This document shows, one piece after another, positions 18,248 to 26,395 of a stretch of DNA of 40,502 nt. The first letter of the stretch is position 1, and the number at the start of each line of letters is the position of its first letter. Source of the DNA: Oxalobacteraceae bacterium. Its GTDB lineage: Bacteria > Pseudomonadota > Gammaproteobacteria > Burkholderiales > Burkholderiaceae_D. The DNA is taken from the NCBI GenBank assembly GCA_023259175.1, contig JAHFQV010000028.1, forward strand, positions 1 through 40,502, given 5' to 3'. Position numbers and translations under genes: made by a program. The notes beneath the pieces are model-generated. The model saw only the letters and a list, made by a program, of their open reading frames with translations. It was not told the DNA's origin and ran no database searches.

Positions 18248-19669
18248 ATGGCCGCACTTACCCAAGCACGCTCTTTTGCAGTGATACGACCCATCCTTAC
18301 ACTTTGGGTGTGTGGACTCATCGCTGCTTGCGGCGGAGGCAAAGACAGTACGCCCGCCAGCACACCGGTCGCCGCCAGCTTGGTCTCTTTAAGCATTTCC
18401 CCGGCCAGCGTTACTTTGCAAATGGGCACCAGCCAACAATTTACCGCACTTGGCACCTACAGCGACGGCAGTACTGCCACGATAAGTAAAGACCTACTTT
18501 GGAGCACGGGGGGGAGCGTCGCGAGCATCGTACAAACCAGTGGTTTGGCGACCGGTAAAGCCATTGGCAATGAGACCATTACCGCAACCGTGGGCAAAAT
18601 CAATAACTCCGCCAAAATGCAAGTCCTAGCACCCTATGTTGGTGCAGCCACTGGGGGAAGTCACACCGTGATTATGCAGGCAAACGGTAGCCTCACCGCT
18701 ACTGGACTGAACCACAGTGGGCAATTAGGTGACGGCACCACCATCGACCGCGCAGCCCCCGTTGCAATCGGAATCGGTGCTGTCTGGAGCACCATCAGTG
18801 CGGGTGAATTTCACAGCATAGGCTTACGTAGCGATGCCTCGCTTTGGACTTGGGGCTTTAATCAAAACGGGCAATTAGGGGATGCCAGCTTCGTCGATAA
18901 AGCCACGCCTAGCAAAATTGGTTCGGCGACATGGCTGTCCGTCGCCGCCGGCAAATCACACAGCTTGGCCGTCAAAAAAGACGGGACACTGTGGGCTTGG
19001 GGACGTAATTTCAATGGTCAACTCGGTGACGGCACCGTCATCGACCGAGTTGAACCTGTGCAAATCGGCAGCGTTAAAACTTGGACCACCGTCGCCGCCG
19101 GAGCAACCCACAGCTTAGCGCGCCGTTCCGACGGCAGTATCTGGGCATGGGGAAATAACAGCAATGGACAAGTCGGGGTCGGCCCGACCATCAATATTTC
19201 CACGCCCACGCAAGTGGGCAGCTCCACTTGGGTGGCAATCACAGCGGGGATCAATCACAGCTTGGGGATACGCTCAGACGGCGCGCTATTTGCTTGGGGT
19301 GCCAACGAGTCTGGTCAGCTCGGTGTCGGTGCCACCTCGGACCGCCTCAATCCCAGCCAAATCGGAACAGCCAGTAATTGGATCATCGTCAGCGCAGGCG
19401 GCAAACATAGTCTAGCGATCAAAACCGATGGTAGCCTTTGGTCCTGGGGTAATAACAGTGATGGTCAACTAGGACTAGGCACACTCGACAACCAACTGAG
19501 CCCCCAACTTGTGGGCGATCAAAAAAACTGGAAGACCATCAGCGCTGGTCAATTTCACAATTTCGCCACACGCACCGACGGCACGCTCTGGACTTGGGGA
19601 CGCAACATCGAGGGTCAATTAGGCGATGGCAAGCGGCTTAGCCTCAAAGTGCCAACGGCTATTCCTTAA
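18248..19669 (+). CDS. Lipoprotein with Ig-like (Big_2) domain and seven RCC1 repeats
   Basis: A 473-residue protein with a signal peptide ending in lipobox LIAAC (C28), so membrane-anchored, followed by a Gly/Ser/Thr linker. Residues about 42-128 form a bacterial Ig-like domain (VSLSISPASVTLQMGTSQQF, ATGKAIGNETITAT). Residues 134-473 hold seven RCC1-type repeats of about 48 residues with the pattern HSLA-KSDGSLWAWG-N-GQLGDGT, predicted to close a seven-bladed propeller. The ribosome site GGAAGA precedes the ATG. Such proteins are common and of unknown function in proteobacteria; protein-protein binding at the envelope is likely. It is divergent from the giant repeat gene. Confidence 0.88.
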   Translation: MAALTQARSFAVIRPILTLWVCGLIAACGGGKDSTPASTPVAASLVSLSISPASVTLQMGTSQQFTALGTYSDGSTATISKDLLWSTGGSVASIVQTSGLATGKAIGNETITATVGKINNSAKMQVLAPYVGAATGGSHTVIMQANGSLTATGLNHSGQLGDGTTIDRAAPVAIGIGAVWSTISAGEFHSIGLRSDASLWTWGFNQNGQLGDASFVDKATPSKIGSATWLSVAAGKSHSLAVKKDGTLWAWGRNFNGQLGDGTVIDRVEPVQIGSVKTWTTVAAGATHSLARRSDGSIWAWGNNSNGQVGVGPTINISTPTQVGSSTWVAITAGINHSLGIRSDGALFAWGANESGQLGVGATSDRLNPSQIGTASNWIIVSAGGKHSLAIKTDGSLWSWGNNSDGQLGLGTLDNQLSPQLVGDQKNWKTISAGQFHNFATRTDGTLWTWGRNIEGQLGDGKRLSLKVPTAIP

Positions 19670-19861
19670 ACGAGCCCAAGCCGCGCATTTCCAATTTAGG
19701 TAGCTGGTCTCTTAAGCAAAAATCTGCCCGCGAAAATCCACAGATTCTCAAACGAATTCTGAGATAATCACTTGAACATGAGCGCAAATTCCGCGCGATT
19801 ACTCACAAACACAACTGCTTTCTCTGATTAAAAATTTCGGCTACACACCTAGGAAAGTATT

Positions 19862-20662
19862 TTGAATGGCTCTAGGCTTTTAGGCATCTGCCTGCTGGCA
19901 TTGACAATGCTTTGCCACTCCGCTCACGCGATTCCGATTTTTCAGAATATGCGTATGTCTGACATCGTGCCCATCTTAGTACCTGAACAAAAAGGTGAAC
20001 GCGACCAAATACTCCCGATCAGCACAACTTCACTCCAGCTCTTTAACTATTTAGAGAAAGCGACCAAACTTAAACTCGACGTTCGCCGTTACCCTTGGCA
20101 GAGAGTTTTACACAATGCAGAAAATGGAGAAGGACTTATTTTTGGCATTTCCAAGACCCCCGAACGCCTACAAATTTTCGACTATTCCTTAGCGGTGTAT
20201 TCCGACAAAATTTGGCTGGTCGCTCGTTGTGAAGACAAGATGCAATTTAAGGACATCGCCGATTTACGCAACAAAACGATAGGCATCGTGAAGGGCTCCA
20301 CTGCCGGTGAACATTTCGACAGCGCAGTCAATGTGATTTTTAAAGCGGAATACAACAACAGTAATCTAGCAGGTCGTTTTTTAAAACTCTATCAACGTCG
20401 TATGGATGCGTTTTTACTCTACGAACCACGCAGCAATTACAAACGGGTACAAAAAGAATTAAATCAAATGTATGCGGTCGACCTCGACGAATACCGACGG
20501 GACAAGCTCGATATTTTCTGCATACTACCCAAGCCAGTAGCCACCATCGATGCGTATTTTGCGATTAGCAAACAAGCGGATAAAACCGTGCTGGAAAAAA
20601 TTAATCGTGCGCTGATTCAAGCTCGCCGCAGTGGTGAGCTTGACCGCATTTATGGAGAGTAA
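19862..20662 (+). CDS. Periplasmic solute-binding-like protein (SBP_bac_3 type)
   Basis: A 266-residue protein with a cleavable signal peptide (about residues 1-23, ending AHA/IP). The body has the two-lobed pattern of amino-acid-binding family 3 proteins: RRYPWQRVLHNAENGEGLIFGISKTPERLQIFDYS, then DLRNKTIGIVKGSTAGEHFD. Start is TTG at 19862-19864, since AGGAAAG lies just upstream and the nearby ATG is out of frame and stops at once. There is no permease or ATPase partner on this strand, so it may be an orphan sensor or scavenger, as many such proteins are in this group. It converges on the MacB-type permease gene with only 23 bp between stops. Confidence 0.8.
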   Translation: MNGSRLLGICLLALTMLCHSAHAIPIFQNMRMSDIVPILVPEQKGERDQILPISTTSLQLFNYLEKATKLKLDVRRYPWQRVLHNAENGEGLIFGISKTPERLQIFDYSLAVYSDKIWLVARCEDKMQFKDIADLRNKTIGIVKGSTAGEHFDSAVNVIFKAEYNNSNLAGRFLKLYQRRMDAFLLYEPRSNYKRVQKELNQMYAVDLDEYRRDKLDIFCILPKPVATIDAYFAISKQADKTVLEKINRALIQARRSGELDRIYGE

Positions 20663-20685
20663 GCCGCAATAGCGATCAATCCCTA

Positions 20686-21918
20686 TCAATCGCTACGCAA
20701 AGCCGCAATCGGATCAAGCGAAGAAGCCTGCTTCGCCGGAAAAACACCAAAGCCCAAGCCAACGGCCACACACGCGGCCACTGCAGCGAACAAGATCAAA
20801 GGTGACCATGCCACCGACCACGAGGCCAAGCTAGCGATGCTATAGGCGGCAATCACCCCTAGCAATAAGCCGAACAAAGCGCCTGTCACAGCGATCACCA
20901 AAGCTTCCGCCAAAAATTGTTCGACCACATCACGTCGCCGTGCGCCCAAAGCCCGCTTGAGTCCGATTTCGCGCTTACGCTCAAGCACATTGGCCAGCAT
21001 AATGTTCATAATACCGATCCCACCTACCAACAGAGAAACGGCAGCGATCGAACTCATTACAATGGTAAAAATTTTCTGCGTTTGCTGATTTTGCCGATAC
21101 AATCCCATAGGCACAATCAGGGTCGTATCATCGGCACCGGCATGACGCTGAGCAATCAAGGCTTGTAACACGCGCGCAGCGGCATCAGGCGCGGCTTGCG
21201 GTGCTATCCGCAGGCTAATCCCATCGATTTCGTCTTCGATACGGGTAAATGAAAAACGTGCTCGCCCACTCTCCCAAGGCACAAATAAACGTTCATCATC
21301 CAAGCCCAATTTGATACCTTCAAATTCGCTTTTACCTGAAGTTCTATCGACTAAAACGCCGACCACTTCCAACCAAGTATGATTGAGTTTAATGCGCTCA
21401 CCCACAGGATCGGCATCCCCAAAAAGCGAATGTGCCAAACGCGCACCGAGCACACACACCGGTGCTAAACTCGCGCCATCTTCTGACTGAAACCAACGCC
21501 CTTGAGCGATCTGCAAACCGCCATGATCAGAATACGATTGCGAGACCGCATAAGCACGAGCGGGAATGATATTCATCCCATACACCAGCTGATCGACTTT
21601 GATTTCTTTTTTCATGGACACTGATTGCGCGCCCGGCACCACTAACATCGCTGCATTCGCGTCGGCTGCCGACAAGCCCAAAGAACGGGAACGAATTTCC
21701 TTCAATTTATCCGGTAGTATCGTCTTACTTTCGACCAGCACATTATTTAAACCAAGCTCGGCGACCAGACGCAAAGCTTCCCGTTTGCTGCCCTCGCCCA
21801 CCGCTAACATCGCGACAATGGCAGCCACACCAAAAATCATCCCTAACAAGGTTAATCCAGTGCGCAGTTTACGGCGCTGTAGCTCAACTATCGCCTCTAC
21901 AATCAGTGCGCGGTTCAT
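20686..21918 (-). CDS. MacB/FtsX-type ABC exporter permease
   Basis: A 410-residue inner-membrane protein with the standard layout: one N-terminal membrane helix (about 20-42), a periplasmic MacB core domain (about 45-275), and three C-terminal helices (about 280-310, 330-355, 365-392). The coupling segment ERKREIGLKRALGARRRDVVEQFL and the ending FPAKQASSLDPIAALR are typical of the family. It lacks a fused ATPase; that subunit is the separate gene at 25228-25899. The start overlaps the stop of the upstream adaptor by 4 nt. It is the last gene of a four-gene operon. Confidence 0.93.
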   Translation of the reverse strand: MNRALIVEAIVELQRRKLRTGLTLLGMIFGVAAIVAMLAVGEGSKREALRLVAELGLNNVLVESKTILPDKLKEIRSRSLGLSAADANAAMLVVPGAQSVSMKKEIKVDQLVYGMNIIPARAYAVSQSYSDHGGLQIAQGRWFQSEDGASLAPVCVLGARLAHSLFGDADPVGERIKLNHTWLEVVGVLVDRTSGKSEFEGIKLGLDDERLFVPWESGRARFSFTRIEDEIDGISLRIAPQAAPDAAARVLQALIAQRHAGADDTTLIVPMGLYRQNQQTQKIFTIVMSSIAAVSLLVGGIGIMNIMLANVLERKREIGLKRALGARRRDVVEQFLAEALVIAVTGALFGLLLGVIAAYSIASLASWSVAWSPLILFAAVAACVAVGLGFGVFPAKQASSLDPIAALRSD

Positions 21919-23180
21919 GCTTTCGTTTCCTTTTTTTCTGACACTAAAATAACCGCCATGCCTTCACGCAATCCCGATTTTATTTCGCTACGCACCGGTC
22001 CACGCAATCCTAGTTCGACTTTCTGTTGAGTGATTTTCGAACCTTCTTTGAGCATCACAAAAAACTGATTACCCTCCTGCTGCAAAGCCATATTCGGAAT
22101 CGTCAGCGCTTTATTCATGCTCAATAAACTGACCAGTCCCGTCACCGCTTGCCCGGGCTTTAGGGTGAATTTACGGACCAGGTCTTGACTGATTTTGGCT
22201 TCAAAATCGACATATTTAACCGGAGACTCGCGCGATTTTGTACTCGCCGTCTTGCCTACTTTACTCACAAGCAGCGCAAACTCTAGCTCAGTACCGGCCA
22301 AGCGCATTTTGATTTTCTGACCTTCTTTTAGGCCGAACGCCGCGCTTTCTGGAATACTAAACTTGGCAATTTGCTGCTCCAAATCCGGTAAAAAGCCAAA
22401 CTCATCGCCGGCCCACATATTCGCCCCAACCTGTGGCACCATCCCATCCCATCGCGGCCGCAACAAAAAAACCCCCTGATGTGGCGCTCTTAACTCTAGC
22501 GATGACAGACTTTGCTTTTGCTGTTTAATGTCTAAACTCACGCTTTCTTTTTGTGAATTAATCAGCGCTTGGTCAGCCCCAGTACGTGCGCCCAATTGTC
22601 CTTGTTTCCAATTGAGGTAGTGCTGCTTGTCGGTCAAAAATCCAATATCTGAAAAGGTATCGAGTATTTTATTTTTACTGTAGGCACCCACATCAACCGT
22701 GCCATAGCGTTGACTTAAACTGAGGTCATCACTTACTTTAAAATTTTCTGCGACCAGACCAAAGCGGCCAATCTCAGCATTCATTTTTAATTCAATTTCA
22801 TTGATTTCTTTACGCAAGAATTCGGCTTCCGATTGCGACAGACGCACCCGCGAAGGGGGTGAATCGAAGCTAGCGATCACCTGATCCTTCTCCACCAAAC
22901 TGCCTTCCGGAACCATAGAAACCAAAAACCGCTTATCCCAGCCAGTACCCGGCACTTGCAGTGGGGTACTCGCTGCCGCTTTGATCTCTCCATCGGCTAC
23001 CAAATCTTCGTTCCAATCTTTCACTTGAACAATCTCAACGGGCGCGTTCTCAGAACCGGTCTCCTTGCTGCAGGCACTCAACAATCCGAGCATCGCCAGC
23101 ATGCCAAACATACCCAGCGTCGTAAGGCTTTTAATCCGATAAATCCGATAAATCCGATAAATTCGATAATTCAGTTTCAT
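21915..23180 (-). CDS. Periplasmic adaptor lipoprotein (HlyD/MacA-like)
   Basis: A 421-residue adaptor. The signal peptide is odd: it begins with four tandem YRI tripeptides, then a hydrophobic run and lipobox LLSAC with C37. Family features follow: lipoyl-type segment (VSMVPEGSLVEKDQVIASFDSP, near 88-110), coiled coil (about 112-220), a second lipoyl half (LRAPHQGVFLLRPRWDGMVPQVG) and a beta-barrel. Its ATG overlaps the TGA of the larger adaptor gene upstream, and its own stop overlaps the permease start, so the proteins are probably made together. It would sit between the permease and an outer-membrane channel that is not encoded here. Confidence 0.88.
   Translation of the reverse strand: MKLNYRIYRIYRIYRIKSLTTLGMFGMLAMLGLLSACSKETGSENAPVEIVQVKDWNEDLVADGEIKAAASTPLQVPGTGWDKRFLVSMVPEGSLVEKDQVIASFDSPPSRVRLSQSEAEFLRKEINEIELKMNAEIGRFGLVAENFKVSDDLSLSQRYGTVDVGAYSKNKILDTFSDIGFLTDKQHYLNWKQGQLGARTGADQALINSQKESVSLDIKQQKQSLSSLELRAPHQGVFLLRPRWDGMVPQVGANMWAGDEFGFLPDLEQQIAKFSIPESAAFGLKEGQKIKMRLAGTELEFALLVSKVGKTASTKSRESPVKYVDFEAKISQDLVRKFTLKPGQAVTGLVSLLSMNKALTIPNMALQQEGNQFFVMLKEGSKITQQKVELGLRGPVRSEIKSGLREGMAVILVSEKKETKA
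23133..23168. repeat. 9-bp microsatellite (4 units) within the adaptor gene
   Basis: Four tandem copies of AATCCGATA (the last with one change) encode YRIYRIYRIYRI at the very N-terminus of the lipoprotein. The unit is a multiple of three, so slippage would vary the length of the signal-peptide n-region without breaking the frame. Confidence 0.9.
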
Positions 23181-25231
23181 CCCTTGGCTCCTGAAGTGCG
23201 GTTCTGCGTGGATTGCGCTTGTTTCGCCTTGACTTTATTTTCTTCGCTCACGGCGGAAGGAGAGAATTTAATTTGAACCGCTGCGCCAGGTTTAAAATTC
23301 TTAGGCGCTTCGACAAACTCCAATTCCACATCGCGCACGATGATGGGTTGATTGCGTGACTTTCCATGAAAAACGGAACCCATCGCAATCAGCTTTGCGC
23401 TCACCACCGTATTTGTACCAGGCAAGGTCACACTTGCGATTTGCCCCAGCTGTAGCATGCCCACCTGCGCTTCCGGCACTTTGGCTTGCACGAATAAATG
23501 CTCAGGGTCGGCAATACTCGCCACCATTCCACCCATAAAGATACGGCTGCCTGTGGCATATTTTTCGCCATCGTAACCCGCATTATGAATCACGGTACCG
23601 CCCTTTTTTGCGATGGCGGTTAATCCTTTCAATCCTTTTTCAAGCACATCAATATTATTTTTGATTTGCGCCATTTCAGATTGCGCACCACGATAATCAG
23701 CTAGACGTAAACGTTGCTGCGCTTCACGTTGACGTATCGCCAGTTGCAGCAATTGCGTATTGAGTTCACGATCCACCACCAATTTATCGTAATCAATTCG
23801 TTTAACCAACTCCTTAGGCATCGACGCTTTGCGGTCCGCCTTTTCAGCATTACTCTTGGCTTCACTCACGAGCAAATCAGCGACGCGTTCTGCCTCAGCT
23901 TGATCGAGCTTGAGTTTTTCGACCGCTCTTTGCTTTTCTTTGAACTGACTTTTGAGTGTGTCGAGATTGCGCTGTACATCATTCGCTTCGAAAATGGCAG
24001 CAACATCACCCGCCTTCAGCAAGCTACCTTCGGGCGCTAACATCACCAAGGTATATTCCCAAATATGCTGAATATTGGGCGGTGAAACCGCGACCGATTG
24101 GCGCGACAATACTTCTCCATCTAAAATAAGTTCCTTCTTGCTCGCCGCCAATCGCGCCAGCTCATGCTTAGCTTTTTGTTCGGGCTGCGCATGCACCTGT
24201 AATGCCGTGGTGGCGACTGGCGCAATCGAGACACTCATGCCATGCGCTAGTTTCAGGCCATGATTTTCAGGCAGCTTAATTTCGACTTTAAAATAATGCC
24301 CTGTTCCCCAAATTGCTCGCGGCTCGGGTGCGCCAGAAATACGCGTCACCTTGCCAGTCAATGATTGATTCACCAGCGCATCAAATTGCACAAGCACCGC
24401 ATCACCCTCTTTTATAAAGGGTCTATCCGCTTCCAAAATCCAAGCCTGTACATCAACACTGCCTTCGCCCATAATTTGACCAGCGAGCGCACCGACATGT
24501 GCATTTCCACCTTCATCCAAGCGTTTCCCGTTCCAGGCATCATAGCCATGGACCACCACACCGCTACGCTCCGCACGCACTTCCGCTTGCGCACTCTGCG
24601 CCTTCAAATAGGCCGCTTGAATTTGCAATTTTTTGAGCGCAAGTTCACTGTCCTCCCGCTTATGTGCTATCGACTCTTTGGAAGCATCGCTGGATTTTAG
24701 CTTGACTTCCAAATCCCGTTTTGCACGCGCCAGTTCCGCTTGGTATTTATCAAAATCCAAAGCAGAGATTTGAGATTTTGGAAGTGCCGCATCGACTTTG
24801 GCCTTAGCTAGTGCGGCTCTCGCCAGCCCCAAATTTCTTTCTGCGTCTATCGATTTCACTTCCAAATCAGCGACATCACGCAAACCACGTTCGCGCGTTT
24901 GCACCATCTCCAATTCAACCCGATCAAAATCAGCAGCGCCCTGAGAATCGACACGCAAAATGACCTCACCCTTTTTGACCGGTGTGCCTTCTTGTACAAA
25001 GTAACGCACCGCCACAGGCGATGAATTTGAAGGTGGTACGAAAATGGGTGTGGAATCGAGCGCCCTAGTCTCGCCTGCAAAAATCACGGGGCGCCGATAA
25101 CTGGTTTTTGCGTCACCGACTGGCGTCGCAGCTAAGGACGACATTCCGATTGAGACTAAGAAAAACGATGCCGTTAGATGAACCCACAGCGGCGAAAATT
25201 TTGTCGACTTTTTATTGGGTAGCTTCATCAT
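23177..25231 (-). CDS. Double-module periplasmic adaptor (two HlyD-like units in one chain)
   Basis: A 684-residue exported protein, nearly twice the usual adaptor length. A signal peptide (about 1-35, SSLAA/TP) is followed by module 1 (about 50-340): lipoyl half YFVQEGTPVKKGEVILRVDS, coiled coil 100-215, second half ERSGVVVHGYDAWNGKRLDE, barrel. Module 2 (about 365-665) repeats the order: LVMLAPEGSLLKAGDVAAIF, coiled coil 420-540, KKGGTVIHNAGYDGEKYATG, barrel. The GYDGEKYATG and GYDAWNGKRLDE motifs mark the matching places. It overlaps the ATPase stop (ATGA) and the lipoprotein adaptor start. The two modules are too diverged to be a recent duplication. The cargo of the exporter is unknown. 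Confidence 0.85.
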   Translation of the reverse strand: MMKLPNKKSTKFSPLWVHLTASFFLVSIGMSSLAATPVGDAKTSYRRPVIFAGETRALDSTPIFVPPSNSSPVAVRYFVQEGTPVKKGEVILRVDSQGAADFDRVELEMVQTRERGLRDVADLEVKSIDAERNLGLARAALAKAKVDAALPKSQISALDFDKYQAELARAKRDLEVKLKSSDASKESIAHKREDSELALKKLQIQAAYLKAQSAQAEVRAERSGVVVHGYDAWNGKRLDEGGNAHVGALAGQIMGEGSVDVQAWILEADRPFIKEGDAVLVQFDALVNQSLTGKVTRISGAPEPRAIWGTGHYFKVEIKLPENHGLKLAHGMSVSIAPVATTALQVHAQPEQKAKHELARLAASKKELILDGEVLSRQSVAVSPPNIQHIWEYTLVMLAPEGSLLKAGDVAAIFEANDVQRNLDTLKSQFKEKQRAVEKLKLDQAEAERVADLLVSEAKSNAEKADRKASMPKELVKRIDYDKLVVDRELNTQLLQLAIRQREAQQRLRLADYRGAQSEMAQIKNNIDVLEKGLKGLTAIAKKGGTVIHNAGYDGEKYATGSRIFMGGMVASIADPEHLFVQAKVPEAQVGMLQLGQIASVTLPGTNTVVSAKLIAMGSVFHGKSRNQPIIVRDVELEFVEAPKNFKPGAAVQIKFSPSAVSEENKVKAKQAQSTQNRTSGAKG

Positions 25232-25899
25232 TGCACGACCTCCTCCACTTTGCCATCCTTGAGATGAATCGTCCTTTGCGCCTGCGCAGCGATTTGCGCA
25301 TCATGCGTCACGAGTATCATGGTCTGCCCATTGGCGTGAAGTTCAGCGAGCAAAGCGAGCACGTCGGTCGCGCTCTTAGAGTCGAGATTGCCCGTCGGTT
25401 CATCGGCCAACAAGATGGCTGGCTGATTAAGCAGGGCCCGCGCAATCGCAGCCCTTTGTAACTGCCCACCCGACAGTTCGCCAGGCAAATGCGTCATCCT
25501 GTGTTCTAGTCCTATCCGACTAAGCAAATGTTTCGCACGCGACTCCGCTGTGGGGTCGACTTTTTCTGCATAACGCTGCGGCAATAGCACGTTTTCGAGT
25601 ACCGTTAAACGCGGCAACAAATGAAAGGATTGAAAAATGAAACCGATGCGGCGATTGCGCAAATCCGAGGAAGCATCATCATCCATGCTGGCGATTTCAT
25701 CATGTCCCAAATGGTAGGTCCCAGAGTCGGGCTTATCCAAAGCACCCAAGACATTGAGTAAAGTCGATTTACCCGAACCCGAAGGCCCCATGATGGCAAC
25801 AAACTCGCCTTCAGCGATGCTTAGATCCACCCCATCCAAGGCACGAATCTCATTCCCGCCTTGATGGTAAGTCTTGCGTATATTGCGAAGTTCTATCAT
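25228..25899 (-). CDS. MacB/LolD-type ABC transporter ATPase
   Basis: A 223-residue cytoplasmic ATPase, the first gene of the exporter operon. Walker A GPSGSGKST at 38-46, Q-loop Q90, signature LSGGQ at 142-146, Walker B ILLADEP with D166 and E167, and H-loop H199 are all intact. The family (MacB, LolD, FtsE) powers mechanotransmission exporters through a MacB-fold permease, which here is the gene at 20686-21918. The ATG at 25899 has the promoter TTGACA-N17-GATACT about 45 bp upstream. Confidence 0.94.
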   Translation of the reverse strand: MIELRNIRKTYHQGGNEIRALDGVDLSIAEGEFVAIMGPSGSGKSTLLNVLGALDKPDSGTYHLGHDEIASMDDDASSDLRNRRIGFIFQSFHLLPRLTVLENVLLPQRYAEKVDPTAESRAKHLLSRIGLEHRMTHLPGELSGGQLQRAAIARALLNQPAILLADEPTGNLDSKSATDVLALLAELHANGQTMILVTHDAQIAAQAQRTIHLKDGKVEEVVQ

Positions 25900-25941
25900 G
25901 CGCTCATCTCAAAAAAACAATGTCAATCGGTAAAGACAGCG

Positions 25942-25970
25942 AGTATCTAGATGGTTCAGACCCTTGTCAA
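25942..25970 (-). promoter_or_regulatory. Sigma70-type promoter of the ABC exporter operon
   Basis: The minus strand reads TTGACA (25965-25970), a 17-base spacer, then GATACT (25942-25947). The -35 is perfect and the -10 matches at four of six positions. It lies between the narK-side terminator and the ATPase start codon. Confidence 0.7.
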
Positions 25971-26000
25971 GAGATTAGGTTCATGCTGCCCGATGTGTGG

Positions 26001-26030
26001 CGAAAAAAAAAGCGACCCATGGGTCGCTTT
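26001..26030 (-). terminator. Rho-independent terminator at the narK end
   Basis: On the minus strand an AAAGCGACCC / GGGTCGCTTT stem with almost no loop is followed by a long run of T. It is oriented to stop transcription coming from narK, about 365 bp past the narK stop codon, so the structured element at 26052-26395 lies within the narK transcript. Confidence 0.88.
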
Positions 26031-26051
26031 GAAAAGAAGAGAATTCGTTTC

Positions 26052-26395
26052 AACCTAGAAACGGCAGTTGACCGCTCAAGATCGTCTTTAAGTTTTTGAT
26101 TTGTCGACATATTGTTCGCTTTATGGTGATCACCATTTCGGTGAGTGCGCTACAGGCTTGATTGCACACTTTTCCGCCCATCTGGACTTTTGTGTTACTT
26201 CAGTGAAGTAACCTCCTCCTATCAACGTGGAGGTTGCGTCGGTGGAGCAGGGGTTTTGAGCAGCGTGCTGCTCACCTGCGTAACGATGATCCCCTGCGAG
26301 GGATCATTCCTACCCTATAGGGTAACGGGCGTCGCGCCTTGCCAGATGGGCGGAAAAATGCACACTCAAACCCGTCCAACCGCCGTTTCTAGGTT
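26052..26395 (-). ncRNA. Multi-hairpin structured element in the narK 3' UTR
   Basis: The outer stem pairs 26052-26070 with 26377-26395 (14 perfect pairs, one mismatch, four more). A second stem pairs 26170-26185 with 26342-26357 (16 perfect pairs). Inside it lie five perfect hairpins: 26194-26212, 26211-26234, 26258-26273 (within a longer GCAGG/CCTGC stem), 26286-26307 and 26311-26324. Between the outer and second stems is a 14-bp palindrome at 26123-26136. One arm abuts the narK stop codon and the whole ends before the terminator. There is no convincing ORF. It could be a regulatory or stand-alone RNA, or a transposon-derived element (MITE-like); I cannot name its family. Confidence 0.6.

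Noticed and set aside
26001-26142. A small minus-strand ORF beginning MSTNQKLKDD inside the structured element and running through the terminator
   Set aside because: No convincing ribosome site, and it would be translated across the terminator stem and T-run; probably chance.
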